Counted from the stretch's first letter, positions 32,217 to 45,900 are shown. The stretch: DNA of 64,000 nt from Aegilops tauschii subsp. strangulata (GCF_002575655.3 NC_053038.3:142058885-142122884), one strand, 5' to 3'. Notes: generated by a model not told the origin, from the sequence alone. Numbers and translations are program-made.

Positions 32217-33962
32217 TGAAGGAAATATGCCCTAGAGGCAATAATAAAGTTATTATTTATTTCCTCATATCATGATAAATGTTTATTATTCATGCTAGAA
32301 TTGTATTAACCGGAAACATAATACATGTGTGAATACATAGACAAACATAGTGTCACTAGTATGCCTCTACTTGACTAGCTCGTTAATCGAAGATGGTTGA
32401 GTTTCCTAGCCATGGACATGAGTTGTCATTTGATTAACGGGATCACATCATTAGGAGAATGATGTGATTGACTTGACCCATTCTGTTAGCTTAGCACTTG
32501 ATCATTTAGTATGTTGCTATTGCTTTCTTCATGACTTATACATGTTCCTATGACTATGAGATTATGCAACTCCCGTTTACCGGAGGAACACTTTGTGTGC
32601 TACCAAATGTCACAATGTAATTGGGTGATTATAAAGGTGCTCTACAGGTGTCTCCGAAGGTACTTGTTGAGTTGGTGTATTTCAAGATTAGGATTTGTCA
32701 CTCCGATTGTCGGAGAGGTATCTCTAGGCCCTCTCGGTAATGCACATCACTATAAGCCTTGCAAGCAATGTGACTAATGAGTTAGTTGTGGGATGATGCA
32801 TTACGGAACGAGTAAAGAGACTTGCCGGTAACGAGATTGAACTAGGTATTGAGATACCGACGATCGAATCCCAAGCAAGTAACATACCGATGACAAAGGG
32901 AACAACGTATGTTGTTATGCGGTTTGACCGATAAAGATCTTCGTAGAATATGTAAGAGCCAATATGAGCATCCAGGTTCCGCTATAGGTTATTGACCGGA
33001 GACGTGTCTCGGTCATGTCTACATAGTTCTCGAACCCGTAGGGTCCGCACGCTTAAAGTTTGGTGACGATCGGTATTATGAGTTTTTGTGTGTTGATGTA
33101 CCAAAGGTAGTTCGGAGTCCCGGATATGATCACGGACATGACGAGGAGTCTCGAAATGGTCGAGACATAAAGATCGATATATTGGACGACTATATTCGGA
33201 CACCGGAAGTGTTCCGAGTGGTTTCGGAGAAAAACCGGAGTACCGGGGGGTTACCGGAACCCCCCCGGGGAGTTAATTGGGCCTCATGGGCCTTAGTGGG
33301 AGAAGAGGAGGGGCGGCCAGGGCAGCGGCGCGTTCCCTCCCCCTCTAGTACGAATTGGACAAGTAGGGGGGCGGCGCCCCCCCCCCCCTTTTTCCTTCTC
33401 CTCCTCTCTCCCTTCCTTCCCTCTCCTACTCCAACAAGGAAACGGAGGAGTCCTACTCCCGGTGGGAGTAGGACTCCCCCCTTGGCGCGCCCTCCTCCTG
33501 GCCGGCCGCCTCCCCCCTTGCTACTTTATATACGGGGCAGGGGGCACCCTAGAACACACAAGTTGATCTGTTGATCTATTCCAGCCGTGTGCGGTGCCCC
33601 CCCTCCACCATATTCCACCTCGGTCATATCGTAGCAGTGCTTAGGCGAAGCCCTGCGTTGGTAGAAACATCATCACCGTCATCACAGCGTCGTGCTGACG
33701 GAACTCTCCCGTGAAGCTCTGCTGGATCGGAGTTCGCGGGACGTCATCGAGCTGAACGTGTGCTGAACTCGGAGGTGTCGTACGTTCGGTACTTGGATCG
33801 GTCGGATCATGAAGACGAACGACTACATCAACCGCGTTGTGCTAACGCTTCCGCTTTCGGTCTACGAGGGTATGTGGACACACTCTCCCCTCTCGTTGCT
33901 ACGCATCACCATGATCCTGTGTGTGTGTAGGAATTTTTTTGAAATTACTACGTTCCCCAACA
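32217..33962 (+). repeat. 5' LTR of WIS-like copia
   Basis: 1746 bp. TATA box TTTATATA at 33525-33532. Both LTRs start TGAAGG rather than TGTTGG while ending CCAACA, so the terminal inverted repeat is imperfect in this subfamily. Confidence 0.93.
33525..33532 (+). promoter_or_regulatory. TATA box of WIS-like 5' LTR
   Basis: TTTATATA after a C-rich stretch and before GGGGCAGGGG; the matching site in the 3' LTR is at 52381-52387. Confidence 0.6.
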
Positions 33963-33963
33963 G

Positions 33964-33979
33964 TGGCATCCGAGCCAGG
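33964..33979 (+). other. Primer-binding site of WIS-like copia
   Basis: TGGCATCCGAGCCAGG, one base after the 5' LTR; tRNA-iMet-like. Confidence 0.8.
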
Positions 33980-35180
33980 TTTTATGCGTAGATGTTATAT
34001 GCACGAGTAGAACACAAGTGAGTTGTGGGCGATACAAGTCATACTGCTTACCATCATGTCATACTTTGGTTCGGTAGTATTGTTGGATGAAGCGGCCCGG
34101 ACTGACATTACGCGTACGCTTACGCGAGGCTGGTTCTATCGACGTGCTTTGCACATAGGTGGTTGGCGGGTGTTAGTTTCTCCAACTTTAGTTGACCCGA
34201 GTGTGGCTACGCCCAGTCCTTGAGAAGTTTAAGATAGCACTAACTTGACAAACTATCGTTGTGGTTTTGATGCGTAGGTAAGAACGGTTCTTGCTCAGCC
34301 CGTAGCATCCACGAGTAGAGGACGTCTAACTTGTTTTTGCAGGGCATGTTGTGATGTGATATGGTCAAGGCATGATGCTATATTTTATTGTATGAGATGG
34401 TCATGTTTTGTAACCGAGTTATCGGCAACTGGCAGGAGCCATATGGTTGTCGCTTTATTGTATGCAATGCAATCGCCCTGTAATTGCTTTACTTTATCAC
34501 TAAGCGGTAGCGATAGTCGTAGAAGCAATAGTTGGCAAGACGACAATGATGCTACGATGGAGATCAAGGTGTCGCGCCGGTGACGATGGTGATCATGACG
34601 GTGCTTCGGAGATGGAGATCACAAGCACAAGATGATGATGGCCATATCATATCACTTATATTGATTGCACGTGATGTTTATCTTTTATGCATCTTATTTT
34701 GCTTTGATTGACGGTAGCATTATAGATGATCTCTCACTAAATTTTCAACATAAAAGTGTTCTCCGTGAGTATGCACCGTTGCCAAAGTTCGTAGTGCCGA
34801 GACACCACGTGATGATCGGGTGTGATAAGCTCTACATTCATCTACAATGGGTGTAAGCCAGTTTTGCACACGCAGAATACTCGGGTTAAACTTGACGAGC
34901 CTAGCATATGCAGATATGGCCTCGGAACACTGAGACCGAAAGGTCGAGTGTGAATCATATAGTAGATATGATCAACATAGTGATGTTCGCCATTGAAAAC
35001 TACTCCATCTATCGTGATGATCGGACATGGTTTAGTTGATTTGGATCACATGATCACTTAGATGCTTAGAGGGATGTCTATCTAAGTGGGAGTTCTTAAG
35101 TAATATGATTAATTGAACTTAAATTTATCATGAACTTAGTACCTGATAGTATTTTGCTTCTCTATGTTGATTGTAGATAG
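33980..35180 (+). other. Untranslated leader of WIS-like copia
   Basis: 1.2 kb without coding capacity between PBS and gag ATG, homologous in places to the Angela leader (CATGCTAGGCTCGTCAA-like block near 34890-34920 in inverse sense). Confidence 0.75.
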
Positions 35181-35339
35181 ATGGCCCGTGCTGTTGTTCC
35201 GTTGAATTTTAATGCGTTCCTTGAGAAAGCAAAGTTGAAAGATGATGGTAGCAATTACACGGACTGAGTCCGTAACTTGAGGATTATCCTCACTGCTGCA
35301 CAGAAGAATTACGTCCTGGAAGCACCGCTGGGTGCGAGG
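35181..35339 (+). pseudogene. Copia gag N-terminus, cut by LARD insertion
   Basis: ATG 35181 begins MARAVVPLNFNAFLEKAKL and continues to APLGAR, where the LARD starts. An in-frame TGA at 35265-35267 replaces the Trp seen in the Angela copy (NYTDW). Gag resumes at 47217 after the LARD. Confidence 0.88.
35335..35339. repeat. TSD of LARD element, left copy (CGAGG)
   Basis: CGAGG before TGTAACGCC; the right copy at 47217-47221 is CCAGG, one mismatch. Confidence 0.8.
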
Positions 35340-38300
35340 TGTAACGCCCCGGTAGTTAAGCTACAGTGATCTCCCACTAATGATCCCACGTCATCATATT
35401 TAATTTGCCAAACCTCACTTTGATCAAAACCGAGCTCAATTTCAAAATTTTAAATTAAAGTAATATAATATTTATTCAAACAGCAAAAGAAAAATGTTCT
35501 TTGTATTACAATTAATCACTAAGTAATTTTTTATATTATAACAAAAATCTTTAGAAGTAATTAGATGCTCCTAACATATTTAAAACAAGGTCAACAACAC
35601 TAAATATGGCCTTTTTAAAATTAACAAAAGGCTAGACATTTTCCAGTCGACCCCAAACGTTGTGGACAGCCCCATAAAATTGCAGAGTATTTATGGGACA
35701 AGTCTCATATTTATCAAAACTCTTCTAGTACTAAAATAAAATACAAAGCAGAGAGAAAATATAAAACAGAAAGGGAAAAAGGAATAAGGTAAGACTTACC
35801 TATTAGACTGGGCCGCAAGTGCACAGTGCACGGCCCAGCCCAACTCACCTGGCGTCTCCCTTCTGTACACGCCCCCCCCCCCCCCCCCCGTGGACGCAGC
35901 GAGCATCGTCCATGGCCAGATCAGCCACAGGGCGGCCATCCCACGCCTCCTCGTCGTTCCCTGCGATGGATAAGGCCACCCCGCACCCCCTGCTAACCCT
36001 AACGCCCCTGCCTCTCCCCCATTCCTCCTCGCGCCCCGCCTCGCTTTCCCTCGACGCGCCCGCTGGCCCGAAGCCTCGTCACCGCGCCGCCGTCGTCCTC
36101 GTGGCAACCGGCCTTCCCCCGCCAAGCTGACGCATCCAGGAGCTTCACCACTGTCTCCCCCTTCGTCTACGCCGTTGGGTTGGACCGGGGAGGCCCCGTA
36201 CGCTCGCCATCGCCGTCGTCCGTCGCGTACATCACCGATCGCCATCGACGATTTCCCCGGCTACGATCCACCCCGGGCTTCGTCGACCGCGCCCACAAGC
36301 TCTATGTGAGCTCCTCCTCCATTTCCCCTACTTGCCCCCTCGATTCGTCGCCGTAGCCGCCGTCCCCGAACTCGTCTGAGCTCCCATGTACACGTACGCG
36401 TACGTGCTGCTCCTACGCATGGCCATGCCTGCTTGCTTCTGCCGCACGTTTGGGCCATGCCCCTGCCTCGCCCCTGGCGCCGCGCTCGCTGTGCCCGCAT
36501 CCCGTGCTCCCCGCGCTCACCCCCGTCACCGGTGGTCGTGCCTTGGCCGTGCATTGTGCGCCCCCACCCTCGCCGTCGTGCGCGTGCCCCCGCGCTTGGC
36601 CACGTGCCTCTGGCTAGGACCGCGCCCCTCTTGGCCACGCGCGCGCGCCCGCCGCCGCTCGGCCACTCGCGTGCTGTGCTGCGTTCTGCTGCTATCGCTG
36701 CATACGGCTGCTAACTCCTGCTACTGCTCAGGCCGCTGCGATGCTACTTTGCTTGCTGCCGCCACTGCTTAACCATAGCTGCTGCTGCTCAACCCTGCTG
36801 CTGCTCAAACCTGCTGTTGCGTTGCTATGCTGCTGCATGCGGCTGGCCATGGCAAGGCCATGGCCGAGTGTGCTGCGTGGTGTGTGTGCGTGTGTGTTCT
36901 GTATGTGTGGCCGGCCATGTTCAATTAGTTTAGGCTAATCTAGATTTAGGTTAGTAATTGTTAGGTTATATGCTAGCCTATGACATGTAGCCCCCTCTAG
37001 TGTAATTTAGTCTAGCTATTTTTAGCACACGTGACACTTACATTTGGGTCCTCCTGACCCTGTTGACCAGTCAGCTTTGACTGGTCAACATGCTGACTAG
37101 ACCGCTGACTGGACCCCCCCGGACCCCACTTGTCAGCTTCTAATACATTGCTGGGTACACTGGACCGGGTGCATCTAGCATTGCTTAGGTGTATTTTCGA
37201 ATTAATAATAATTCCTGAAATTTTAGAAATTCATTTAAAACTACGAAAAATCATATAAAATAATTTGTACCTCGGATGAAAAAGTTTTATACATGAAAGT
37301 TGCTCAGAACGACGAGACGAATTCGGATACGCGGTCCGTTCGTCCGCCACGCATCCCTAGCATAGCAAACCTGCAACTGTCCCCCTCCGTTTCATCTGTC
37401 CAAAAATGCCAAACTTCGGGAAAACTTTCCGGTATGTTTCCCCCTTCGCCGGTATCGTGTAGCATTGCGTTAGAACACCCCTAGCTCTGCGTATCGCCTT
37501 GTCATGCTTAGTATTGCATATGTTTGCTTTGTATTTACTATTTCTTCCCCCTCTTCTCTCCGGTAGACCTCGAGACCGCTGTTGATGCCCCTGTGATCGA
37601 CTACGTTGACGACGAACCTTCTTCCCTTTCAGCGGAGCTTCCAGGCAAGCCCCCCCTTTGATCATCCCAATATCGCCCATTCCATTCTCTCATGCTTGCA
37701 TTATATTTTGCTACTGTTATTGATTGCTCCTATTCTGATGCATAGCCTGCTTTTGTAACCTGCTTATTGTTACCTACCTGCTTATCCTAAATTGCCTAGT
37801 ATAGGTTGGTTAGTGATCCATCAGTGACCCCACCTTGTCCTTGTTGCCCCTGCTTCATCATTGAAGACCCGATCAACGGGATCGAAGACCAGGCCCCGGC
37901 ACCGCACATCACTTTCCCCTTAGTTGCTCGACACTACTGGGTTACTATCGAGTGCCGAGGGTGAGACCTCTACAGCACTTCTAATGTTAACCCTGTAGTG
38001 TAGCTATTCGGTCGTGGTCATCGAGGGTGATTCTGCCTTAACCATTTCCGATACGACTCTGTCGTGCAACCCCTCAAGTGTGAACCTCGGGGGTGGTTCG
38101 TCTTACGTTCACCTTGATGATTACATCGAGTGGAATTCACCGGGGGTGATTCCTCGGGTTTTCCCCTTGATGTTTGGACACACGGATATTTGGACTTTAC
38201 CATTGTTACTTGGAAATGCGGGTCGACCCTGAGGGGTACCCGCGAGTGATGCGGAGACGGGTTGACCTGGAGGGTGCCCGCGAGATAATTACGAGGCGTG

Positions 38301-39595
38301 GCCGGGCATTCCTAGCCCTTGCCGCAAGTCCTCGAGACAGGGCAACGGGGTCACATCTTTCGTGAGTCTCTGCTTGTTACAGCGCGTTCCTAATCCACTA
38401 CGATTTGGATAATTGATCCGAGGGGCCTCTGGCCTGATAGCACTAACCATCACGTGGGCATAGTATGGGCATTCTGCGTCGTATGCATCAGCCGAAGCTT
38501 AATAGATGTTAACGACTGAGCGGCGCACGCCTGGTTGGACTGCGTAAGCACCTACCTTTTTGAAGTTGGTAGCTAGGTCTGCTCACCGGCCGCGTACGCA
38601 ATAGGCAGGAGTTCCCGGGGAGATGGCCCATGACCCCTAGGGGCATAGGTTTAGTCCGGCGTGCTTGACCTCTCTATTAAGCCTAGGTCGGGTTGCGGCG
38701 TATTGTTTGGCCGAGGCCGGGCATGACCGAGGAAAGTGTGTCCGGCCGGAGTTAATCGAGCGTGGTGGGTAAGTTGGTGCACCCCTACAGGGAAGAAAAC
38801 ATCTATCGATAGCCTGTCCTACGGTAACGGACACTTGGAATTGTATCCCGATCGATACAACTAGAATGGTATACTTGAGATGAGAAATGGATAGTATGGC
38901 TCTGGGATTGATTTCTCGCAGGGAGTCGAGAAAGGGTCTCTAGCCGAGGTTGATAACACTACTACTACTTTACTTTATGCTACTCTTATCTCTCTTCTGA
39001 TGCTACAAGATGCTTGGTGCTGCTTGAAAATGATAGTCTTCGATAGGCTAGGCTTTCCCCTTCTCTTCTGGCATTCTGCAGTCCAGTCCATAGATACAGC
39101 GCATTTCCTTGATACTGATGCATATGTAGTGTAGATCCTTGCTTGCGAGTACTTTGGATGAGTACTCACGGTTGCTTTGCTCCCCCTTTCCCCCCTTTCT
39201 TCTTCTTTCCGGTTGATGCAACCAGATGTCAGAGCCCAGGAGCCAGATGCCACTGTCGATGCCTACTACTACGTGGAGACCGTCGACGACCAGGGGTAGT
39301 TAGGAGGCTCCCAGGCAGGAGGCCTTGCCTTTTCGATCGAGGTTGCTTTTGTGCTAGCCTTCTTAAGGCAAACTTGTCTAACCTATGTCTGTACTCAGAT
39401 ATTGTTGCTTCCGCTGACTTTTGTGTTTTTGAGCTTATGTATTAGAGCCCTCGAGGCCCCTGGCTTGCAATATAAAGCTTGTATTATTTTAGTTTGTGTC
39501 TAGAGTTGTGTTGTGATATCTTCCCGTGAGTCCCTGATCTTGATCGTACACATTTGCGTGTATCATTAGTGTACGATTGAATCGGGGGCATCACA
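35340..39595 (+). repeat. 5' LTR of LARD
   Basis: TGTAACGCCCCGG...GGGGCATCACA, 4256 bp. Contains a C homopolymer of about 18 at 35872-35889, a GC-rich block 35900-36850 with long meaningless open frames, a W-box palindrome at 37062-37089, and exon-like segments near 37568 and 39227. Confidence 0.92.
37062..37089 (+). promoter_or_regulatory. W-box palindrome in LARD 5' LTR
   Basis: GTTGACCAGTCA - GCTT - TGACTGGTCAAC: perfect 12-bp arms and a 4-nt loop, holding TTGACC, TTGACT and GGTCAA cores. In the 3' LTR (44665-44692) one base of the right arm is changed. Confidence 0.5.
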
Positions 39596-39598
39596 AGT

Positions 39599-39611
39599 TG
39601 GTATCAGAGCC
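39599..39611 (+). other. Primer-binding site of LARD (tRNA-iMet)
   Basis: TGGTATCAGAGCC, complementary to the 3' end of initiator tRNA-Met, three bases after the LTR. Confidence 0.9.
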
Positions 39612-42600
39612 GATTGCCTGTAGGTAGCCCCCTTCCAACTCCTTGGCCGAAGTTGAGTCTAGTCGTCCAAAACTGTTTTACTAACTTGGTTGTGTGGCTT
39701 ACGGGCCCACATCGCCATTGGGTGGTATTAGGATCTTTTTATTCCCCGTCTATACCCTGGGACTCTGATCCCTCGTCTATTCGGGTTAAAGATTTTACTA
39801 ACTCTGACTCTAGGATCTCATAACCACTTCCTCCCGGAGAGCCCCTTCATTCCAGATGATGGCTTGATTCAATAGAAGACCCCGAAGATACTCTTCAATG
39901 TTATCCCGAGAACTTGTGTTCATTTCTTTTGCAATCCCTTAACATCGTTGAATCCTTATGGATAACTGCGTACCTCGTCGTTCATACTTCCATCCCTAGT
40001 TGTTCTTGTTATTACATGATACCCGAAAGTATTCTCTGACTTTCGGGAATCATTTTTCCGACTGCCTTGCAGCTCTTTTCCGCCTGAATAACCCCACAAA
40101 TAATTCCTCACACTTACCGGGGATTCGTTCATCCCCAGTTGATCATATGTCTCACAAAATTCTTCGGATGCAATTCGATCTCCCAAAGATCCTCCGCAGC
40201 CTAGTGCTCCCGAAAGTCTTGTCTGGCTGCATTATGGTTAAATCCATATGTCCAGCAATATTTATTAACATCCTTTGTCTTTGTCATCCTGAGCCTATTG
40301 ATTCATTATCTTGCGATTGCTCGCAATCATCAGTCGAACCCTGAAATTTGACTTTCCTGCTCATACGTCATTCTGGACATGAGTTGGATCTCGGCCAATC
40401 ATATTGTAATTGATTGTCCACCTAGTTCCCTTCAACTTGAACGTCGAATTATTCAGCTGTTTCTATAATCTGATGCCTTTGAATTCTTTCCCTCTTCTGA
40501 TTGAGTACTGATACTCACATCAGATCCATTGAGGACCGCTGAATCCTTTGTTGGATTATTATCCGCCAATGTCCTTCATATTCAAAATCTCGTGCGCTCT
40601 TCCCCTGATACATATTGCCTTCGGTAAATTGTATCCTATGCTTATTGTCAACCATGCTCTACTATCAACCTTGTGTTATTTTACTCGTGGAGTTTGTGGT
40701 ATATGTTCCTAAGATGCCTCGATGGGTTGAACCTATGCCTTCCTTAATCTGTGTGAACCCGAAAGTTTTCCAAGGTTCATACTCCTCTGGTAATTCACCA
40801 GGTAGATCTTCGCACTCAAATCATTTTTTGTAAGAGCAGTGAATGAAAGGTTATGCATTGAAGAAGTGGGAGTCGACCTTGAACTTTGTGTTCATGCCCA
40901 TGGACACGATGTAGATCTTATCATTAAAGCTTCTCTTAAATTAATTATTCCCTTGGTATAAGTTCATCTTATATATGGGATCTGGCCTTTTGCAATCGTG
41001 GTTCCGACCATGTTCTCCTTTAAATACCATTTCTCGTGCAAGTTCAAGCACTTGTCTTCTGCATTGCAATACCCTAGTCCAACCTCTGCTTTGATCTGTC
41101 ATCGAGTATTACCCTCCGGTATCTTGAGAATATCACGAAACTACATAACTTCTTATGAGTTCTTCCTCTACTATTATTTGCGCCGATTCTAAATTTTCCA
41201 CGGGTTCCGGGTTATTAGTCACTCGAGAACACCGATAAGTGAATCGATTCTGCACTCTGATTCTATAACTCTAAGTAATTTTCATTGCTTACGAGTTTAA
41301 TAATCCGTCAAGTCATTAGCCTGATCGGCTATATCATTATCATACTAAATTTTAACTGTGCTACCCGGAGCTTCTTCCCAGAGCACAATTTTCGATGATG
41401 AGCTAAGCTTACGTCACTCTTCCTCGTCATATCATTTCGCCTTGAACAACAAGCTTGGTTTCGACTTTGTGTCGTACCCGTGGTTCCAATAACCTTTCGC
41501 TTCATCATTCCTTTGACTTGCTGTCATCGCCATCGATTACATCTTCATGAAATCTCTCGACAAGGTGTTGTAATCATCAGCAATATTTTGACTTCTTCTA
41601 GGATATCAATCGAATTCATGTTGAGAAGTACCATCCTTGCCCCTCGATGATTGGTGATATCACCAACAACACTATTGTGTTCTTCCCAACACATGTTTGA
41701 TCATGTCTTGGTTATACTTTGAGCTCCTTGCCATTCTTGCAATTGTTCCTTGAGTATTTCTTGTGATCTTCAACTCCAACCTTTACTTGAAACACCATAT
41801 CATTGCTACCTCGAAGCATGACGGTGGTATTCCGAATATCAACCAGAACACTAGAAGCGCAACGCTACATGTTTCTTGATCGCATATCCAAACACCGTTG
41901 TATGGGTTATATCATGAATCTTCCCTCGCCCCTTTATCTAAATGTTTTTGAACTTGCTGTCCTACCATGTATATCATGCTCCGCTTTTCCTCGGGAAGGA
42001 TATACTCACAATTCTCGTGTGTAAACACATTTTCCTTTTCATTGGTCTGTTCAATCCGATAATTTCATTTTCCTTTCCATTGGTTTATTTAACCTTTCTT
42101 GTGATCTATATGTTATAAGAAGAAATAATTTCCTGCTTAGGTAAACACCTCAATGTACAACTCTGTCAGTAAAGACCCTGTTACTATTGTTGTTAACATT
42201 TCGGTAACCGCCGGTGGACGAGAACTTTGCCTATTGGTCCGCCTCGTTTCAACGAGCAGGAAAATGGTTCTCTTCGTCCCTCGCCCTTGGTACCGATGTT
42301 GTTGCCGACATAACAGACAGACTATCCTCTGACTTGTCTTGCTTACATGATCGTGCAAGATGCCAGCGCCCTTTCTACCTTTAACCCACATGGTGGGCCC
42401 ATAACCCACAACTCCACAAGATCGAAACCTGACTCTCCTGTACACCCCAGGTTTCCAAAGTTATTCCTCGCGCGTGGCCTCATATGTAATTCACGGGCCA
42501 CCTTCCGAGTGATCTATTCTGGTAACAGACACATTACTCAATCTCGTTGCTCTAGACCCCTTTCGCACGTTGTTTCAGACATCGAACGATTGCCTATCCG

Positions 42601-42961
42601 TTTGCAACTTCTCATGATACCTTCTTACTTTGCTCTCGATATCTTTTTAAGTTTCAATTCGAGGGATACTTATGCTTCTTCCCAGGAGTTAACTGTCTGA
42701 TGCTCAATCTTGTTAGAATCCGTCCTTATAGAGCTTTTCCCCTCTTATCCTTTCGTAAGTACGGTGAAGATCATGAAGGAAGGACGACAGCTTCATCATG
42801 ATGCATTCAGGCATAGGAATGAAGACATCAATGTTATGGATCGACCTCTTCGAGAAGAGCAACAAAGACCGAGAAGATCCATTAGAACTTCGTAACCAAA
42901 ACTTTCCTCCTTACTCCACCTCTTAAATCTCGGGACGAGATTTCTTGTAGTGGAGGAGATT
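39612..42961 (+). other. Non-coding interior of LARD with gypsy remnants
   Basis: No frame longer than about 120 codons and none convincing. At 40367-40450 a translatable stretch VILDMSWISANHIVIDC resembles the block after the protease in gypsy pol (VILGMDWL-type), indicating a decayed gypsy ancestor. A 61-codon basic frame at 42710-42895 is of doubtful meaning. The end (42930-42961, CGGGACGAGATTTCTTGTAG then GGAGGAG) is the PPT region. Confidence 0.75.
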
Positions 42962-45900
42962 TGTAACGCCCCGGTAGTTAAGCTACAGTAATCTCCCACT
43001 AATGATGCCATGTCATCATATTTAATTTGCCAAACCTCACTTTGATCAAAACCGAGCTCAATTTCAAAATTTTAAATTAAAGTAATATAATATTTATTCA
43101 AACAGCAAAAGAAAAATGTTCTTTGTATTACAATTAATCACTAAGTAATTTTTTATATTATAACAAAAATCTTTAGAAGTAACTAGATGCTCCTAACATA
43201 TTTAAAACAAGGTCAACACACTAAATATGGCCTTTTTAAAATTAACAAAAGGCTAGACATTTTCCAGTCGACCCCAAACTTTGTGGACAACCCCATAAAA
43301 TTGCAAAGTATTGATGGGACAAGTCTCATATTTATCAAAACTCTTCTAGTACTAAAATAAAATACAAAGCAGAGAGAAAATATAAAACAGAAAGGGAAAA
43401 AGGAATAAGGTAAGACTTACCTATTGGACTGGGCCGCAAGTGCACAGTGCATCGCCCAGCCCAACTCACCTGGCGTCTCCCTCCTGTTCACGCGCCCCCC
43501 TGTGGACGCAGCGAGCATCGTCCATGGCCAGATCATCCACGGGGCGGCCATCCCATGCCTCCTCGTCGTTCCCCGCGAGGGATAAGGCCACCCCGCACCC
43601 CCTGCTAACCCTAACGCCCCTGCCTCTCCCCCAATCCTCCTCGCGCCGCGCCTCGCTTTCCCTCGACGCGCCCGCTGGCCCGAAGCCTCGTCACCGCACC
43701 ACCGTCGTCCTCGTGGCAACCGGCCTTCCCCCGCCAAGCTGACGCGTCCAGGAGCTTCACAACTGTCTCCCCCTTCGTCTACGCCGTTGGGTTGGACCGG
43801 GGAGGTCCCGTATGCTCGCCATCGCCGTCGTCCGTCGCGTACATCGCCGATTGCCATCGACGATTTCCCCGGCTCCGGTCCACCCCGGGCTTCGTCGACC
43901 GCGCCCACGAGCTCTATGTGAGCTCCTCCTCCGTTCCCCCCTGCTTGCCCCCTCGATTCGTCGCTGTAGCCGCCGTCCCCGAACTCGTCCGAGCTCCCGT
44001 GTACACGTATGCGTACGTGCTGCTCCTACCCATGGCCATGCCTGCTTGCTTCTGCCGCACGTTTGGGCCATGCCCCTGCCTCGCCCCTGGCGCCGCGCTC
44101 GCTGTGCCCGCATCCCATGCTCGCCCCCATTGCCGGTGGTCGTGCCTTGGCCGCGCACTGTGCGCCCCCGCCCTCGCCATCGTGCGCGTGCCCCGCGCTT
44201 GGCCGCGTGCCTCTGGCTAGGACCGCACCCCTCCTGGTCACGCGCGCGCGCCCGCCGCCGCTTGGCCACTCGCGTGTTGTGCTGCGTTCTGCTGCTATCG
44301 CTGCATACGGCTGCTAACTCCTGCTGCTGCACAGGCCGCTGCGATGCTACTTTGCTTGCTGCCGCTGCTGCTTAACCATAGCTGCTGCTGCTCAACCCTG
44401 CTACTGCTCAAACATGCTGTTGCGTTGCTATGCTGCTGCATGCGGCTGGCCATGGCAAGGCCATGGCCGAGTGTGCTGCGTGGTGTGTGTGCGTGTGTGT
44501 TCTGTATGTGTGGCCGGCCATGTTCAATTAGTTTAGGCTAATCTAGATTTAGGTTAGTAATTGTTAGGTTATATGCCAGCCTATGACATGTAGCCCCCTC
44601 TAGTGTAATTTAGTCTAGCTATTTTTAGCACACGTGACACTTATATTTGGGTCCTCTTGACCCTGTTGACCAGTCAGCTTTCACTGGTCAACATGCTGAC
44701 TAGACCGCTGACTGGACCCCCCGGACCCCACTTGTCAGCTTCTAATACACTGCTGGGTACACTGGACCGGGTGCATCTAGCATTGCTTAGGTGTATTTTC
44801 GAATTAATAATAATTCCTGAAATTTTAGAAATTCATTTAAAACTACGAAAAATCATATAAAATAATTTGTACCTCGGATGAAAAAGTTTTATACATGAAA
44901 GTTGCTCAGAACGACGAGACGAATTCGGATACGCGGTCCGTTCGTCCGCCACGCATCCCTAGCATAGCAAACCTGCAACTGTCCCCCTCCATTTCATCTG
45001 TCCAAAAATGCCAAACTTCGGGAAAACTTTCCCGTATGTTTCCCCCTTCGCCGGTATCGTGTAGCATTGCGTTAGAACACCCCTAGCTCTGCGTTTCGCC
45101 TTGTCATGCTTAGTATTGCATATGTTTGCTTTGTATTTACTATTTCTTCCCCCTCTTCTCTCCGGTAGACCTCGAGACCGCTGTTGATGCCCCTGTGATC
45201 GACTACGTTGACGACAAACCTTCTTCCCTTTCAGCGGAGCTTCCAGGCAAGCCCCCCCTTTGATCATCCCAATATCGCCCATTCCATTCTCTCATGCTTG
45301 CATTATATTTTGCTACTGTTATTGATTGCTCCTATTCTGATGCATAGCCTGCTTTTGTAACCTGCTTATTGTTACCTACCTGCTTATCCTAAACTGCTTA
45401 GTATAGGTTGGTTAGTGATCCATCAGTGACCCCCACCTTGTCCTTGTTGCCCCTGCTTCATCATTGAAGACCCGATCAACGGGATCGAAGACCAGGCCCC
45501 GGCACTGCACATCACTTTCCCCTTAGTTGCTCGACACTACTGGGTTACTATCGAGTGACGAGGGTGAGACCTCTACAGCACTTCTGATGTTAACCCTGTA
45601 GTGTAGCTATTCGGTCGTGGTCATTGAGGGTGATTCCGCCTTAACCATTTCCGATACGACTCTGTCGTGCAACCCCTCAAGTGTGAACCTCGGGGGTGGT
45701 TCCTCTTACATTCACCTTGATGATTACATCGAGTGGAATTCACCGGGAGTGATTCCTCGGGTTTTCCCCTTGATGTTTGGACACACGGATACTTGGACTT
45801 TACCACTGTTACTTGGAAAGGCGGGTCGACCCTGAGGGGTACCCGCGAGTGATGTGGAGACGGGTTGACCTGGAGGGTGCCCGCGAGATAATTACGAGGC

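Noticed and set aside
36261..36772. Open frames of 125-191 codons in the LARD LTRs (also 43757-44375)
   Set aside because: GC-rich DNA with overlapping open frames on both strands; Ala/Arg/Pro-rich products without domains, not preserved between the two LTRs.
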